64,000 nucleotides of DNA from an uncultured Psychrobacter sp. (GTDB taxonomy: Bacteria; Pseudomonadota; Gammaproteobacteria; Pseudomonadales; Moraxellaceae), in contig NZ_CANMAH010000003.1 in NCBI RefSeq assembly GCF_947495825.1, positions 161,065 through 225,064 on the forward strand. The letters run 5' to 3'. Of this stretch, positions 35,442-43,932 are shown in pieces. A program made the translations under genes and the position numbers. The first letter of the stretch is position 1. Each line of letters opens with the position of its first letter. A model generated the notes under the pieces. The model saw only the letters and a list, made by a program, of their open reading frames with translations, did not search any database and had not been told where the DNA came from.

Positions 35442-35837
35442 GGGCATCAAAACTTTAACGATGCCAAAAGCTTTATGTAAATGACATACTTCATAAAATT
35501 TAAGCTTAAAAGATAAAAAAAGTTTTAATCGAATTATCTTAACTTGTTATCGATATTAGATTTTTTGATGGCCATGAAGAAACCTTATGAAAAAGATTTT
35601 ACGTTCTATACCCGAGCTGACTTAATCTTTGAAATAATTTCTTACATACGCATGGTAGTCTATAAAACTTGATAACAAATGTCGGTAACGTTAATAAAAT
35701 GTAAATGAAAAGAAAAGGGGAGTAACAATTTGAAGGAAGCTAAATAATAAAAAATATACTTTATTTGCAATTTAACTAACATTTTATTTTATGCAATTGT
35801 AGGAATAACAAGGCATAGAAGATAAAAACAATATTCG

Positions 35838-35855
35838 TGTAAGCATATGCTTACA
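35838..35855. repeat. 18-bp perfect palindrome
   Basis: TGTAAGCATATGCTTACA is exactly self-complementary and has the size of a dimeric regulator operator. Confidence 0.75.
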
Positions 35856-36147
35856 GAAGATGACGCTTACGCGACTTAACATGAAGATAATATTTTGACA
35901 CTATAGTCACACGGCATTAGGGAGTATGACTCAAGGATTGAGTTCACCGCATTAAGGATAATGATTCACTTATCGGCATCAGGATGATAACAATAAGTGG
36001 AGTAAGGATACTAACCTATGCTGATAGCAGCAGTAAACGCTGTGATAATCGTAGTAAAAAGGGCAGGATGCCTAGTATCACAATATACTGAATATTATGC
36101 AAGGATGTATAACAGACAGTCGTGATAGGTAATATGGATGGTTAACA

Positions 36148-36185
36148 ATAAAACCGCATAACAATTAATTGCTATGCGGTTTTAT
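36148..36185. terminator. hairpin terminator inside the long intergenic region
   Basis: A 13-bp perfect stem (ATAAAACCGCATA with 36173-36185) has a 12-base loop and AT-rich flanks. It could act in either direction. Its GC core is the same as in the next hairpin. Confidence 0.8.
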
Positions 36186-36329
36186 CGTGTCTGGAGGTTG
36201 GGAAAATTGTATGCTATCAAAGCCTATGCTTATCTGAATCGTTAGTTATCTAAATGGTCAGAAAATAAATACCTGCTAATTATTATATTAAGAAAGCTTA
36301 TTAGTTGATAGATAAATCACTAACAATCA

Positions 36330-36358
36330 AAAAACCGCATGGATTTCATGCGGTTTTT
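36330..36358. terminator. terminator downstream of csbD
   Basis: AAAAACCGCATG pairs with CATGCGGTTTTT around GATTT, with A and T runs on both sides. It lies 58 bp after the csbD stop codon. Confidence 0.92.
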
Positions 36359-36415
36359 ATGTTTTAAAATAAGACTATTCTAAATATTATCTATTGTATT
36401 TTTCTAAAAAACACA

Positions 36416-36619
36416 TTAGTAGTTATTTTCGCGGCGCCAGTCATCTACTTCACGTTCGGCATCATCTTTACTATGGCCATAACGTTCTTGTACGCGGCCA
36501 ACCAGCTTATCGCGGTTACCTTCGATGTGAGTGAGGTCATCATCAGTGAGATCAGCCCACTTCTGCTTAACCGCACCTTTCATTTGGTTCCATTCGCCTT
36601 TTAGAGTATGTTCATTCAT
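36416..36619 (-). CDS. CsbD family stress-response protein
   Basis: The 67-residue hydrophilic protein matches the CsbD family closely: it begins MNEHTLKGEWNQMKGAVKQK and continues WADLTDDDLTHIEGNRDKLVGR-like sequence, then VQERYGHSKDDAEREVDDW. The family forms small helical proteins induced under general stress; the biochemical role is unknown. A GAAGGAATAT ribosome binding site precedes the ATG, and a terminator follows. Confidence 0.95.
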   Translation of the reverse strand: MNEHTLKGEWNQMKGAVKQKWADLTDDDLTHIEGNRDKLVGRVQERYGHSKDDAEREVDDWRRENNY

Positions 36620-36953
36620 TGTTATATTCCTTCTATTATTATCGAATTAAGTTATGAGACAATTATTCCATCTGCCTTCATTCAACACTCAGTCGCTATT
36701 GGTAGAAGCCAATATGCTAACTGGTGATATCTAATATAAGTGCTAAGAATTGCCTTGTCTGTATACGCAATGTTTAGAGTGTTACTTCATTATGGTTAAC
36801 TGCTTAACTTTGTTATGGGTGACTTATCTATGTAATAAATAAGCACAAAAACTATAACGTGCTACTGGCACAAGTCTTCCTTGCTTACTGTGCCTATACA
36901 GACAGAGGCTACGCAAAATTTTTATCATCCGTAATATATCGGCCCTAAAAACG
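36620..36953. other. spacer upstream of csbD with dispersed repeat copy B
   Basis: No gene is seen. It holds the csbD promoter and the second copy of the dispersed repeat near its dadA end. Confidence 0.45.
36867..36923. repeat. dispersed repeat, copy B
   Basis: Shares TCTTCCTTGCT, CTGTGC, CAGACAGAGGC and AAAATTT in order with 18800-18860; about two thirds of positions match by eye. Confidence 0.7.
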
Positions 36954-38285
36954 CTATCTACGCGAATCTATACCTACAAAGTCAAAATCGACAGGCGGTT
37001 TGTCACCCTGTATCAATAAACTAATCGCTTTTGCTGAACCACAAGCATGTGTCCAGCCAAGCGTGCCGTGACCCGTATTAAGCCATAAATTATCAAAACT
37101 AGCGTTTGTATTGTGACTACCGTGACGGATATTACCCCTATGCGCGCGTCCTATTAAGGGTACATTTGATGGGGTCATCGGTCGCAGTCCTGTCCAATAT
37201 TGCACAGAGTTGGCAATGATGCCTTTCGGGAATAACTGCTGTACACGGCGCGTGATGGCTTGGCAGCGTATAGTATTCAAGTCTAAATTATAGCCGTTAA
37301 ACTCTGCTGTGCCCGCGACGCGCAATTTATCGCCAAGGCGTGAGGTAACCAGCTTAAACTCATCATCAATGAGACTGATAAAGGGTGCTAGGTGCGGGGC
37401 GCGGGGATTGACTTGATAAGTGGCTGAGTAGCCTTTAGCAGGGAAGATTGGTAGATGAATATTAAGTGGCTTCATCAAGGCGACACTATAGCTACCAAGT
37501 GCCAATACATGGCTGTCTGCACTAAAAGTTTGTACATTTTCGCCTTTGGGACGGATATTGATGCTATGGATATGCGGGCGACTAGAGTGGGCGTCAGCGT
37601 TTAATGCCAGTACCTCGGTGTCATATAAAAACTGTACACCAGCATCAGCGCAGCGCTCAGCTAAGCGCTGGGTAAATAGATGGGCATTACCCGATTCATC
37701 GCGACTGGTATAAGTAGCGCCTTTGAGCTTATGGGCAATAGGATAAAGCGCTGGCTCCAGACTGGCCGCATTATTAATATCAATGATATGACGCTCACAG
37801 CCTAGCGCTTGCATACGCTCTGTTGGCGCAATAGCAGCGTCAAACTCAGCTTGGTCGGTATAAAAGTGCATGATACCGCGCTTTTGCTGCTCGTAATCAA
37901 TACCAATGTCAGCACGTAGCTGCTGCAAGGCATCTCTAGAATACAATCCTAGACGTACCATTTGCACCAAATTGGCATCGGCTTTATCTGCACGGCACTC
38001 TTGCAAAAACTGCATCGCCCACTTAAGCTGTGCCTTGTCAGCTCGCAAACGATACAGTAGTGGCGCGTCTTCTTTAAATAGCCACTTAAGCGCTTTCATT
38101 GGAGCAGTAGGATTGGCCCAAGGCGTCGCGTGCGAGACCGATATCTGCCCGCCATTAGCAAACGACGTCTGCATTCCCGCTGCAGATTCACGCTCAATGA
38201 CAGTCACATCATAGCCAGCTTGGCGAAGATACCATGCGGTAGTCACGCCCACCACGCCCGCTCCGAGTACCGCAATATGTGTCAT
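36954..38285 (-). CDS. dadA: D-amino acid dehydrogenase
   Basis: The 443-residue flavoprotein begins with the FAD-binding loop VLGAGVVGVTTAWYLRQAGY and IERE. It has FANGGQISVSHATPWANP, KRGIMHFYTDQAEFDAA and RPMTPSNVPLIGRA, and ends with LWLNTGHGTLGWTHACGSA, all characteristic of DadA. It oxidatively deaminates D-amino acids and passes electrons to the respiratory chain. No alr/dadX racemase gene is adjacent, unlike the classical dad operon. AAGAGA precedes the start. ygfZ lies 64 bp upstream on the same strand. Confidence 0.94.
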   Translation of the reverse strand: MTHIAVLGAGVVGVTTAWYLRQAGYDVTVIERESAAGMQTSFANGGQISVSHATPWANPTAPMKALKWLFKEDAPLLYRLRADKAQLKWAMQFLQECRADKADANLVQMVRLGLYSRDALQQLRADIGIDYEQQKRGIMHFYTDQAEFDAAIAPTERMQALGCERHIIDINNAASLEPALYPIAHKLKGATYTSRDESGNAHLFTQRLAERCADAGVQFLYDTEVLALNADAHSSRPHIHSINIRPKGENVQTFSADSHVLALGSYSVALMKPLNIHLPIFPAKGYSATYQVNPRAPHLAPFISLIDDEFKLVTSRLGDKLRVAGTAEFNGYNLDLNTIRCQAITRRVQQLFPKGIIANSVQYWTGLRPMTPSNVPLIGRAHRGNIRHGSHNTNASFDNLWLNTGHGTLGWTHACGSAKAISLLIQGDKPPVDFDFVGIDSRR

Positions 38286-38349
38286 GAGTAAAGTCTCTTA
38301 GTGACTGTTTTAGCTGCTTGTTTGGCAGTTTGCTGCGGTTTGGACCACG

Positions 38350-39102
38350 CTACTTTGGACGTGCGACATCAGCTTGAAGTGCTGTTGGCAACTCCAATAG
38401 GGTAAGGTCGCTATCATCAAGATGTGCTGGACGTGCAACGACTAGCGCTTCAAAGCCATCATTGGTAGCAATGGCATTGACCACTTGGATTTTATCAAGC
38501 TTATCCCCTGCTGCTGGCGCATCACCTGTCCCGCTAACATAGTGCAAAAACGCCTTGGGCGCCGCTTTAAAGTAAATGCGAGCGATAACTTCTTGACCTA
38601 AATAGCAGCCTTTGTCGTAGTCCATACCACCGCGCTGATGCAGACGCAGCTCTTGCGGCTGAAACTCACCCTGCGTTGCCGCCACGATCCAATAGTTGCC
38701 AGTAGCAATACTTCGCTGCATCCAAGCTTGAGTATCTTCTGCTGTATTATGCTCATCCTTATGGCTAAAGGTTGGCTCATCGGCGAGCACACAAGGATAA
38801 ATGGCTGTTGCTGCACTGGTCTCAAACTTCGAAAACGCTCCAAATTTCTTTAAATGTGCCTGTAAAGCGTCTACACAATCAGCGCTAGTCACCACGTCGT
38901 AATGTTTTTCGTCTTGTTTTTTAATCCAAAGTCCAAATTCAATACGTCCTTTTAAGTTACTAAGGGCAGTTGGTTGATAGCTAAGGCCAAGCTTGGTCAC
39001 ATCACAAGTTAATTGTCCTTGTAAGAATTTTTCAGCATCTTCACCTTGGATGGTTAATTGAGAAAACTGCGGCAAAGTCGAGACGTCGGTAGTTTGAGTC
39101 AT
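38350..39102 (-). CDS. ygfZ: folate-dependent Fe-S cluster protein YgfZ
   Basis: The 250-residue protein has the aminomethyltransferase-like fold of YgfZ: QLTIQGEDAEKFLQGQLTCD at the N-terminus and the diagnostic YDKGCYLGQEVIARI motif (KGCYxGQE) near residue 170. It assists repair or assembly of certain iron-sulfur proteins together with tetrahydrofolate. It is shorter than the E. coli protein (326 residues), mainly in the middle region. AAGGAT lies eight bases before the ATG. Probably co-transcribed with dadA. Confidence 0.93.
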   Translation of the reverse strand: MTQTTDVSTLPQFSQLTIQGEDAEKFLQGQLTCDVTKLGLSYQPTALSNLKGRIEFGLWIKKQDEKHYDVVTSADCVDALQAHLKKFGAFSKFETSAATAIYPCVLADEPTFSHKDEHNTAEDTQAWMQRSIATGNYWIVAATQGEFQPQELRLHQRGGMDYDKGCYLGQEVIARIYFKAAPKAFLHYVSGTGDAPAAGDKLDKIQVVNAIATNDGFEALVVARPAHLDDSDLTLLELPTALQADVARPK

Positions 39103-39411
39103 TGTTATTATCCTTCTAATAAGAGCTTACTTATGAATAACTGGGTCTTAGATATAAGGAACAAAAGAAGCAAATTGGTGCTTTTATCCCTTATTAGACA
39201 AGCGAATATAAAATTAAATGAGGTTAAGAAGCGTACCATAAAAAGCACTGTCATAAGAAACGCTATGGTTAAGGTTTAGATTGGGCGCAGTGCCCAATTT
39301 TCAACCGTACAAATTGGTTAAAGCAAGCGAGTTACGGTACAATGTTATCTCTAGTCTAGGGTCTAGGCTAAGTCTAGAATAAACCTAAAGTTACTGGCTG
39401 CCGAGGAAATA
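39103..39411. other. divergent spacer with repeated GTCTAG
   Basis: GTCTAG occurs three times within 24 bp (39354, 39361, 39372), with a related CTCTAG before, 30-60 bp upstream of yjdM. No gene is visible. Confidence 0.5.
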
Positions 39412-39765
39412 ATGAGCTTACCCAATTGTCCAAAATGTGATGCTGAATATACGTACGAAGATGGTGCGTTACTGGTATGCCCTATGTGTGCTCATGAATG
39501 GACGGCAGCTGAGACTGACGCGGCTGAGGCAGAGGCGCAAGACGCGGTCATTCGCGATGCTGTCGGCAACGAGCTACAAGATGGCGATGCCGTGACCGTC
39601 ATCAAAGACTTAAAAGTTAAAGGCTCATCCATCGTTATCAAAGTAGGCACCAAAGCAAAGAGTATTCGCCTATTGCCAGATGCGAGCGATGGCCACGATA
39701 TTGACTGTAAACTTGATGGCTATGGCCCCATGAAGCTTAAATCTTCAGTCGTTAAAAAGGCTTGA
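39412..39765 (+). CDS. yjdM: zinc-ribbon protein YjdM (PhnA family)
   Basis: The 117-residue protein has an N-terminal zinc ribbon with C6-x2-C9 and C23-x2-C26 ([19 protein letters not shown]). A C-terminal KOW-like PhnA domain follows ([21 protein letters not shown], ending [15 protein letters not shown]). Despite the older name PhnA it is not a phosphonoacetate hydrolase; its role is unknown. The start context GAGGAAATA is good. hemL follows 77 bp downstream in the same direction. Confidence 0.95.
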   Translation: MSLPNCPKCDAEYTYEDGALLVCPMCAHEWTAAETDAAEAEAQDAVIRDAVGNELQDGDAVTVIKDLKVKGSSIVIKVGTKAKSIRLLPDASDGHDIDCKLDGYGPMKLKSSVVKKA

Positions 39766-39842
39766 GACGATAAGTTTAACCAACAAGTTTAATGATGTTT
39801 AAGTGAAAAAACTTACTTTTAATAAAACAATAGAGAATAACC

Positions 39843-41144
39843 ATGAGCACTAAAAACGAACAACTATTTGCGCAAGCTCGCAAACATATTCCAGGCGGTG
39901 TCAACTCACCAGTACGCGCCTTTGCAGGGGTAGGTGGTACGCCCATCTTTATGCACCGTGCCAGCGGCAGCAAAATCTATGATACCGAAGACAATGCCTA
40001 TATCGATTATGTCGGCTCGTGGGGGCCAATGATCTTGGGTCATGCGCACCCAAAAGTGATCGATGCGGTCAAAAAAGCTGCTGATGATGGGTTAAGCTTT
40101 GGGACACCAACACCGTTTGAAACCACGGTTGCCGATAAGATCTGTGAGATTGTCCCAAGCGTTGAGATGATTCGTATGACCAGCTCTGGTACAGAAGCGA
40201 CCATGAGCGCCATCCGTCTGGCACGTGGCTATACGCAGCGTGACAAAATCGTCAAATTTGAAGGCTGTTATCATGGCCATTCAGATAGCTTGTTGGTCAA
40301 AGCAGGCTCAGGCATGCTGGATATTGGTGAGCCAACTTCAAAAGGCGTGCCAGCAGATTTTGCTAAGCATACCATCACCATTCCTTACAATGACCCCCAA
40401 GCGATTAAAGATTGCTTTGAGAAATGGGGCGAAGAAATTGCCTGCGTCATCTTAGAGCCGATCGCTGGCAACATGAACATGGTTATTCCAACTCAAGAAT
40501 TCCATGATACGTTGCGCGCAGAGTGTACCGCTAATGGCGCGGTACTTATCTTTGATGAAGTCATGACGGGCTTTCGTGTCGGTTTGGGCGGTGCGCAGGG
40601 ACACTTCGGTATCGACCCCGACTTGACCTGTTTTGGTAAAATCATTGGTGCAGGTCTACCAGTAGGTGCCTTTGGCGGTAAAGAAGACATCATGTCTTGT
40701 ATCGCGCCACTTGGTGGTGTCTATCAAGCGGGTACGTTGTCAGGTAATCCGCTAGCGATGCGTGCTGGTATCGCGATGTTTGAAGACCTAACGGCAGACG
40801 GCTTCTATGATGAATTATCAGCGAAAGTAGACAAACTCGTTGATGGTTTTCAAGCGGCGGCTGACAAGCATGGTATTCATTTGCGTACCAATAAATTGGG
40901 CGGTATGTTTGGTATGTTCTTTGTCAGAGACAACGAGACGACTGTACCTCAGAACTTTGATGATGTGACAGAGTGCGATATGGATGTGTTTAACACTTTC
41001 TTCCATGGTATGTTAGATCGCGGTATTTATTTGGCGCCCTCTGCTTATGAAGCCGGCTTTATGTCTATTAAGCATAGCGATACAGATATCGAAGACTCGA
41101 TCAAAGCGGCCGATGAGATATTTGCCCAAATGGCTAAAGCGTAA
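39843..41144 (+). CDS. hemL: glutamate-1-semialdehyde 2,1-aminomutase
   Basis: The 433-residue PLP enzyme begins with [19 protein letters not shown] and has [50 protein letters not shown], and the PLP lysine K266 in [18 protein letters not shown]. It converts glutamate-1-semialdehyde to 5-aminolevulinate, the step after HemA (encoded at 61950 in this window), for haem synthesis. A strong terminator follows. Confidence 0.98.
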   Translation: MSTKNEQLFAQARKHIPGGVNSPVRAFAGVGGTPIFMHRASGSKIYDTEDNAYIDYVGSWGPMILGHAHPKVIDAVKKAADDGLSFGTPTPFETTVADKICEIVPSVEMIRMTSSGTEATMSAIRLARGYTQRDKIVKFEGCYHGHSDSLLVKAGSGMLDIGEPTSKGVPADFAKHTITIPYNDPQAIKDCFEKWGEEIACVILEPIAGNMNMVIPTQEFHDTLRAECTANGAVLIFDEVMTGFRVGLGGAQGHFGIDPDLTCFGKIIGAGLPVGAFGGKEDIMSCIAPLGGVYQAGTLSGNPLAMRAGIAMFEDLTADGFYDELSAKVDKLVDGFQAAADKHGIHLRTNKLGGMFGMFFVRDNETTVPQNFDDVTECDMDVFNTFFHGMLDRGIYLAPSAYEAGFMSIKHSDTDIEDSIKAADEIFAQMAKA

Positions 41145-41176
41145 TTAGATAGTTTTAGCTTTGAACACTTAAACTT

Positions 41177-41203
41177 AAAACCAGCCTTTGCGCTGGTTTT
41201 TTT
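41177..41203 (+). terminator. terminator after hemL
   Basis: AAAACCAGC pairs with GCTGGTTTT around CTTTGC and is followed by TTT. Confidence 0.92.
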
Positions 41204-41372
41204 GTGGCTAATTTTTATTATACTCTATGATTTATTTGCTTATATTTCAAGTTGCGTTCACCATAAAAAGTGAGTAGAGGCTAGAAAAAATCATGCTCTA
41301 CTCGTTTGCAAAACAGAGAATAAATTGTGCTATTCTGAAGCTAACAATGATCACGAGCAAGGATGCCAACTG

Positions 41373-43109
41373 ATGAATACCAGTGCTGAAAATAACGCCC
41401 CCAGTAATACTGTCCCTCCATTATGGCAAGCCACGTATGAAAAATATGGACTAAGAAACAATCTAAATGTGTTAGAAGATAAGCATAACCTACTAGATTT
41501 ATTACAACCAAAGATTGAGCAGCATAGCGATTCTGTGGCTTTTAGTATGGGTCCTGCCACGCTGAGTTTTGCGCAATTAGATATCGCTAGTCGCCGCTTT
41601 GCCGCCTTTTTACAAGCACAAGGCATCAACAAAGGCGATCGCATCGCTGTCCAACTGCCCAATATATTGCAGTATGCTGTGGTATTGCTCGGCTGCTTGC
41701 GGGCAGGAGCGGTACTGGTCAATGTTAATCCTATGTATACCCACTATGAGTTGGCGCATCAGCTGACAGATGCTCAAGCCTGCGGTCTTATCATCCTAGA
41801 TGGTATGGCCTCAGCTTATGAGCAGCTAGATGGTGGCATTAAAGCGCAACTGCAATGGGTTGTGAGATGTTCTATCGATCCTAATGCTGCAGCCACGGAC
41901 AATGACATCGCGTTATTAAGCCAGCTTAGCGCCAAGCCAGTCGACAACTCATCCATAACCAAATCAGCGACAGCTAATACGTTAGACTCAAAGGACCACA
42001 TAAAGTTTGCACACATCTTACAATCGCAGCGCGAGCAAGACTTTAAAAATGTGACCATTGAGCGTGAAGATTTGGCATTGTTACAATATACAGGAGGCAC
42101 GACTGGTAAGCCAAAAGGCGCCATGCTGACCCACTATAATGTCATGGCCAATGTTTGTCAGTGTTATGCGATGTTTGGCAGTGCGATTGAAGCGGGTCGT
42201 CGTGAGCAAATTAAGATACTCAATCCGTTGCCGCTCTATCATATTTTCTCCTTTACGGTTTGCGGCTTGCTGGGTATTTATGGTGGCTGGGAGGATATAT
42301 TGGTCACCAACCCACGCGATATCGATGGTCTAGTCAAGACCATTGAACAGCATCGTCCACATGTCATTCCATCGGTCAATACCTTGTTTATCGGTATGCT
42401 ACATCATCCAAAGTTTGCCAGCCTTGATTTTAGTCGCTTGGCGCTAACTATCGGTGGCGGTACAGCAATTATTAAAGCGGTCTCTGATCAGTGGCAGCAA
42501 GTCACTGGCATGATAATCAATGAAGGGTACGGCATGTCTGAGACTTCTCCTGTTATCTCTTTTAACCCACCTGGTATTAGCCATTTTAATGGTAGCGTAG
42601 GGCTGCCATTAGCCATGATGGATATCAAAATCATTGATGAAAATGACTCAGCATGTGCGATTGGCGAGCCTGGAGAGGTAGGCATAAAAGGTCCACAAGT
42701 GATGCGCGGCTATTGGCAACAAGATAATACCAACACCTTTACCGAAGATGGTTATTTTAAATCAGGTGATATCGGGGTAATGAATGAAGAAGGGTTTTTG
42801 ACACTCGTCGATCGTAAAAAAGATATGATACTGGTTTCAGGATTTAATGTTTATCCTAATGAAGTAGAAGCAGCATTGACCGCGCATCCAAAAGTGCTTG
42901 AAGTGGCGGTGATTGGTATTGCAGATGAGCATAGTGGTGAGGTGCCAAAAGCCTTTGTGGTCAAAAAAGAGCTAAGCTTGACCGTAGAGGAGTTACAGGC
43001 TTTTACAAGCGAGCGTCTAACAGGTTATAAACGCCCGCAATCATACGAGTTTATCGATGAGCTACCTAAGACTGCGGTAGGTAAGATACTGCGTAAGTCT
43101 TTACGTTAG
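41373..43109 (+). CDS. fadD: long-chain acyl-CoA synthetase
   Basis: The 578-residue AMP-binding enzyme has YTGGTTGKPKGAMLTHYN (P-loop), LPLYHIFSFTVCGL, EGYGMSETSPVISFNP, and the hinge region YFKSGDIGVMNEEGFLTLVD leading to RKKDMILVSGFNVYPNEVE. The catalytic lysine is in PKTAVGKILRKSL at the end. It activates long-chain fatty acids to acyl-CoA for beta-oxidation or lipid synthesis. A TTG 48 bases upstream is in frame, but CAAGGATG upstream of 41373 supports the ATG. An inserted stretch near 170-200 is longer than in E. coli FadD. Confidence 0.95.
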   Translation: MNTSAENNAPSNTVPPLWQATYEKYGLRNNLNVLEDKHNLLDLLQPKIEQHSDSVAFSMGPATLSFAQLDIASRRFAAFLQAQGINKGDRIAVQLPNILQYAVVLLGCLRAGAVLVNVNPMYTHYELAHQLTDAQACGLIILDGMASAYEQLDGGIKAQLQWVVRCSIDPNAAATDNDIALLSQLSAKPVDNSSITKSATANTLDSKDHIKFAHILQSQREQDFKNVTIEREDLALLQYTGGTTGKPKGAMLTHYNVMANVCQCYAMFGSAIEAGRREQIKILNPLPLYHIFSFTVCGLLGIYGGWEDILVTNPRDIDGLVKTIEQHRPHVIPSVNTLFIGMLHHPKFASLDFSRLALTIGGGTAIIKAVSDQWQQVTGMIINEGYGMSETSPVISFNPPGISHFNGSVGLPLAMMDIKIIDENDSACAIGEPGEVGIKGPQVMRGYWQQDNTNTFTEDGYFKSGDIGVMNEEGFLTLVDRKKDMILVSGFNVYPNEVEAALTAHPKVLEVAVIGIADEHSGEVPKAFVVKKELSLTVEELQAFTSERLTGYKRPQSYEFIDELPKTAVGKILRKSLR

Positions 43110-43132
43110 TAGTGTAAAAAAGTACCAGTAAA

Positions 43133-43549
43133 CTACTTCCGTCCGACTTTATCAAACTTGCGGTCACTTAAGCTTAAGTTGCCGCGCAAGACGTCACCAT
43201 ACATACGAAAGTCGCTGACGAAGCTTTGTAGTGGGTATTTAAATGTGGCTGGTTTGTTTTTTTCAAAAAAGAAATGTCCAACCCAAGCACAAGCATATCC
43301 TGCTGCAATACCTTTGAGTAAAGGTTTTGGTGAGCGCGTCTTAACCGACTTTGCCAGTCCTAATAAACCAAAACTGCTCCCAGCAAAATGCAGACGGCGA
43401 CAAATAATGTTTTGATGCTCATTTAGATAGAAATCGTAGAATCCTTGCTCAGAGACAAGGTCTACTTTAGTGATATCTGTGCCAACAATTGCATCTTTTG
43501 TCTCTATGTTGGCAGTAGCTCGAGATTGAGTACGGGTAGATTGATTCAT
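43133..43549 (-). CDS. Mpo1-like (DUF962) family membrane protein
   Basis: The 138-residue protein has the DUF962 pattern: FYDFYLNEHQNIICRRLHFA with the conserved His residues, two short membrane segments, AGYACAWVGHFFFEKNKPAT and PLQSFVSDFRMYGDVLRG. The yeast relative Mpo1 is a dioxygenase of 2-hydroxy fatty acids; bacterial roles are not defined. The N-terminal 35 residues are polar and unconserved. It converges with fadD (23 bp apart). Confidence 0.87.
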   Translation of the reverse strand: MNQSTRTQSRATANIETKDAIVGTDITKVDLVSEQGFYDFYLNEHQNIICRRLHFAGSSFGLLGLAKSVKTRSPKPLLKGIAAGYACAWVGHFFFEKNKPATFKYPLQSFVSDFRMYGDVLRGNLSLSDRKFDKVGRK

Positions 43550-43932
43550 TACGGCAGCTTCCTTTGCTTATTATTTGGACTAATAGAGAACTATCAATAC
43601 TTGGTGACTACATCAATAGGGGAAGATCAACAATGCAAGATCAATAATAAAATAGACACCAAGATAGAAGTTACAGTTATTAGTAATTATTTTAAATTAT
43701 CAATGTTACTGGTTAATAATATGACTTATTTAGAATGTAGCAAAGGGTTATAATGAACACAAGTTATTGAATGTACCTTAATAGAAATGCTTTAATAGCA
43801 AAGCTCGTCTGCGGCACTACGATAAAATTCAAGGCTTGTAAACTTAATATTCAAAGCAAGTACTGTTTATTACAACACTTGCGGTTACTACTATATTCTT
43901 CTACACCATCCTACAGGATAACGATTTTTCCT
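43550..43932. other. divergent spacer upstream of ppx
   Basis: AT-rich; it must contain the promoters of the Mpo1-like gene and ppx. In-frame codons back to 43771 could extend ppx, but they look non-coding. Confidence 0.4.

Larger units (their letters stand above)
35348..36415. other. 1-kb intergenic region with hairpins, a palindrome and imperfect repeats
   Basis: No protein-coding gene is supportable. It contains a minus-strand terminator-like hairpin (35406-35441), an 18-bp perfect palindrome (35838-35855), three imperfect repeats (35911-35990) and two terminator hairpins (36148, 36330). It may encode a small RNA. Confidence 0.5.

Noticed and set aside
35911..35990. Repeats considered as a CRISPR array
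   Set aside because: The three units are imperfect, about 30-35 bp apart centre to centre, with no constant repeat and no cas genes.
39843..41144. hemL considered as a general omega-aminotransferase
   Set aside because: The N-terminal [11 protein letters not shown], the K266 region and the full-length match are specific for glutamate-1-semialdehyde aminomutase.
43771..43932. 54-codon N-terminal extension of ppx
   Set aside because: The ATG at 43933 gives the standard family length, and the extension reads like spacer with many rare residues.
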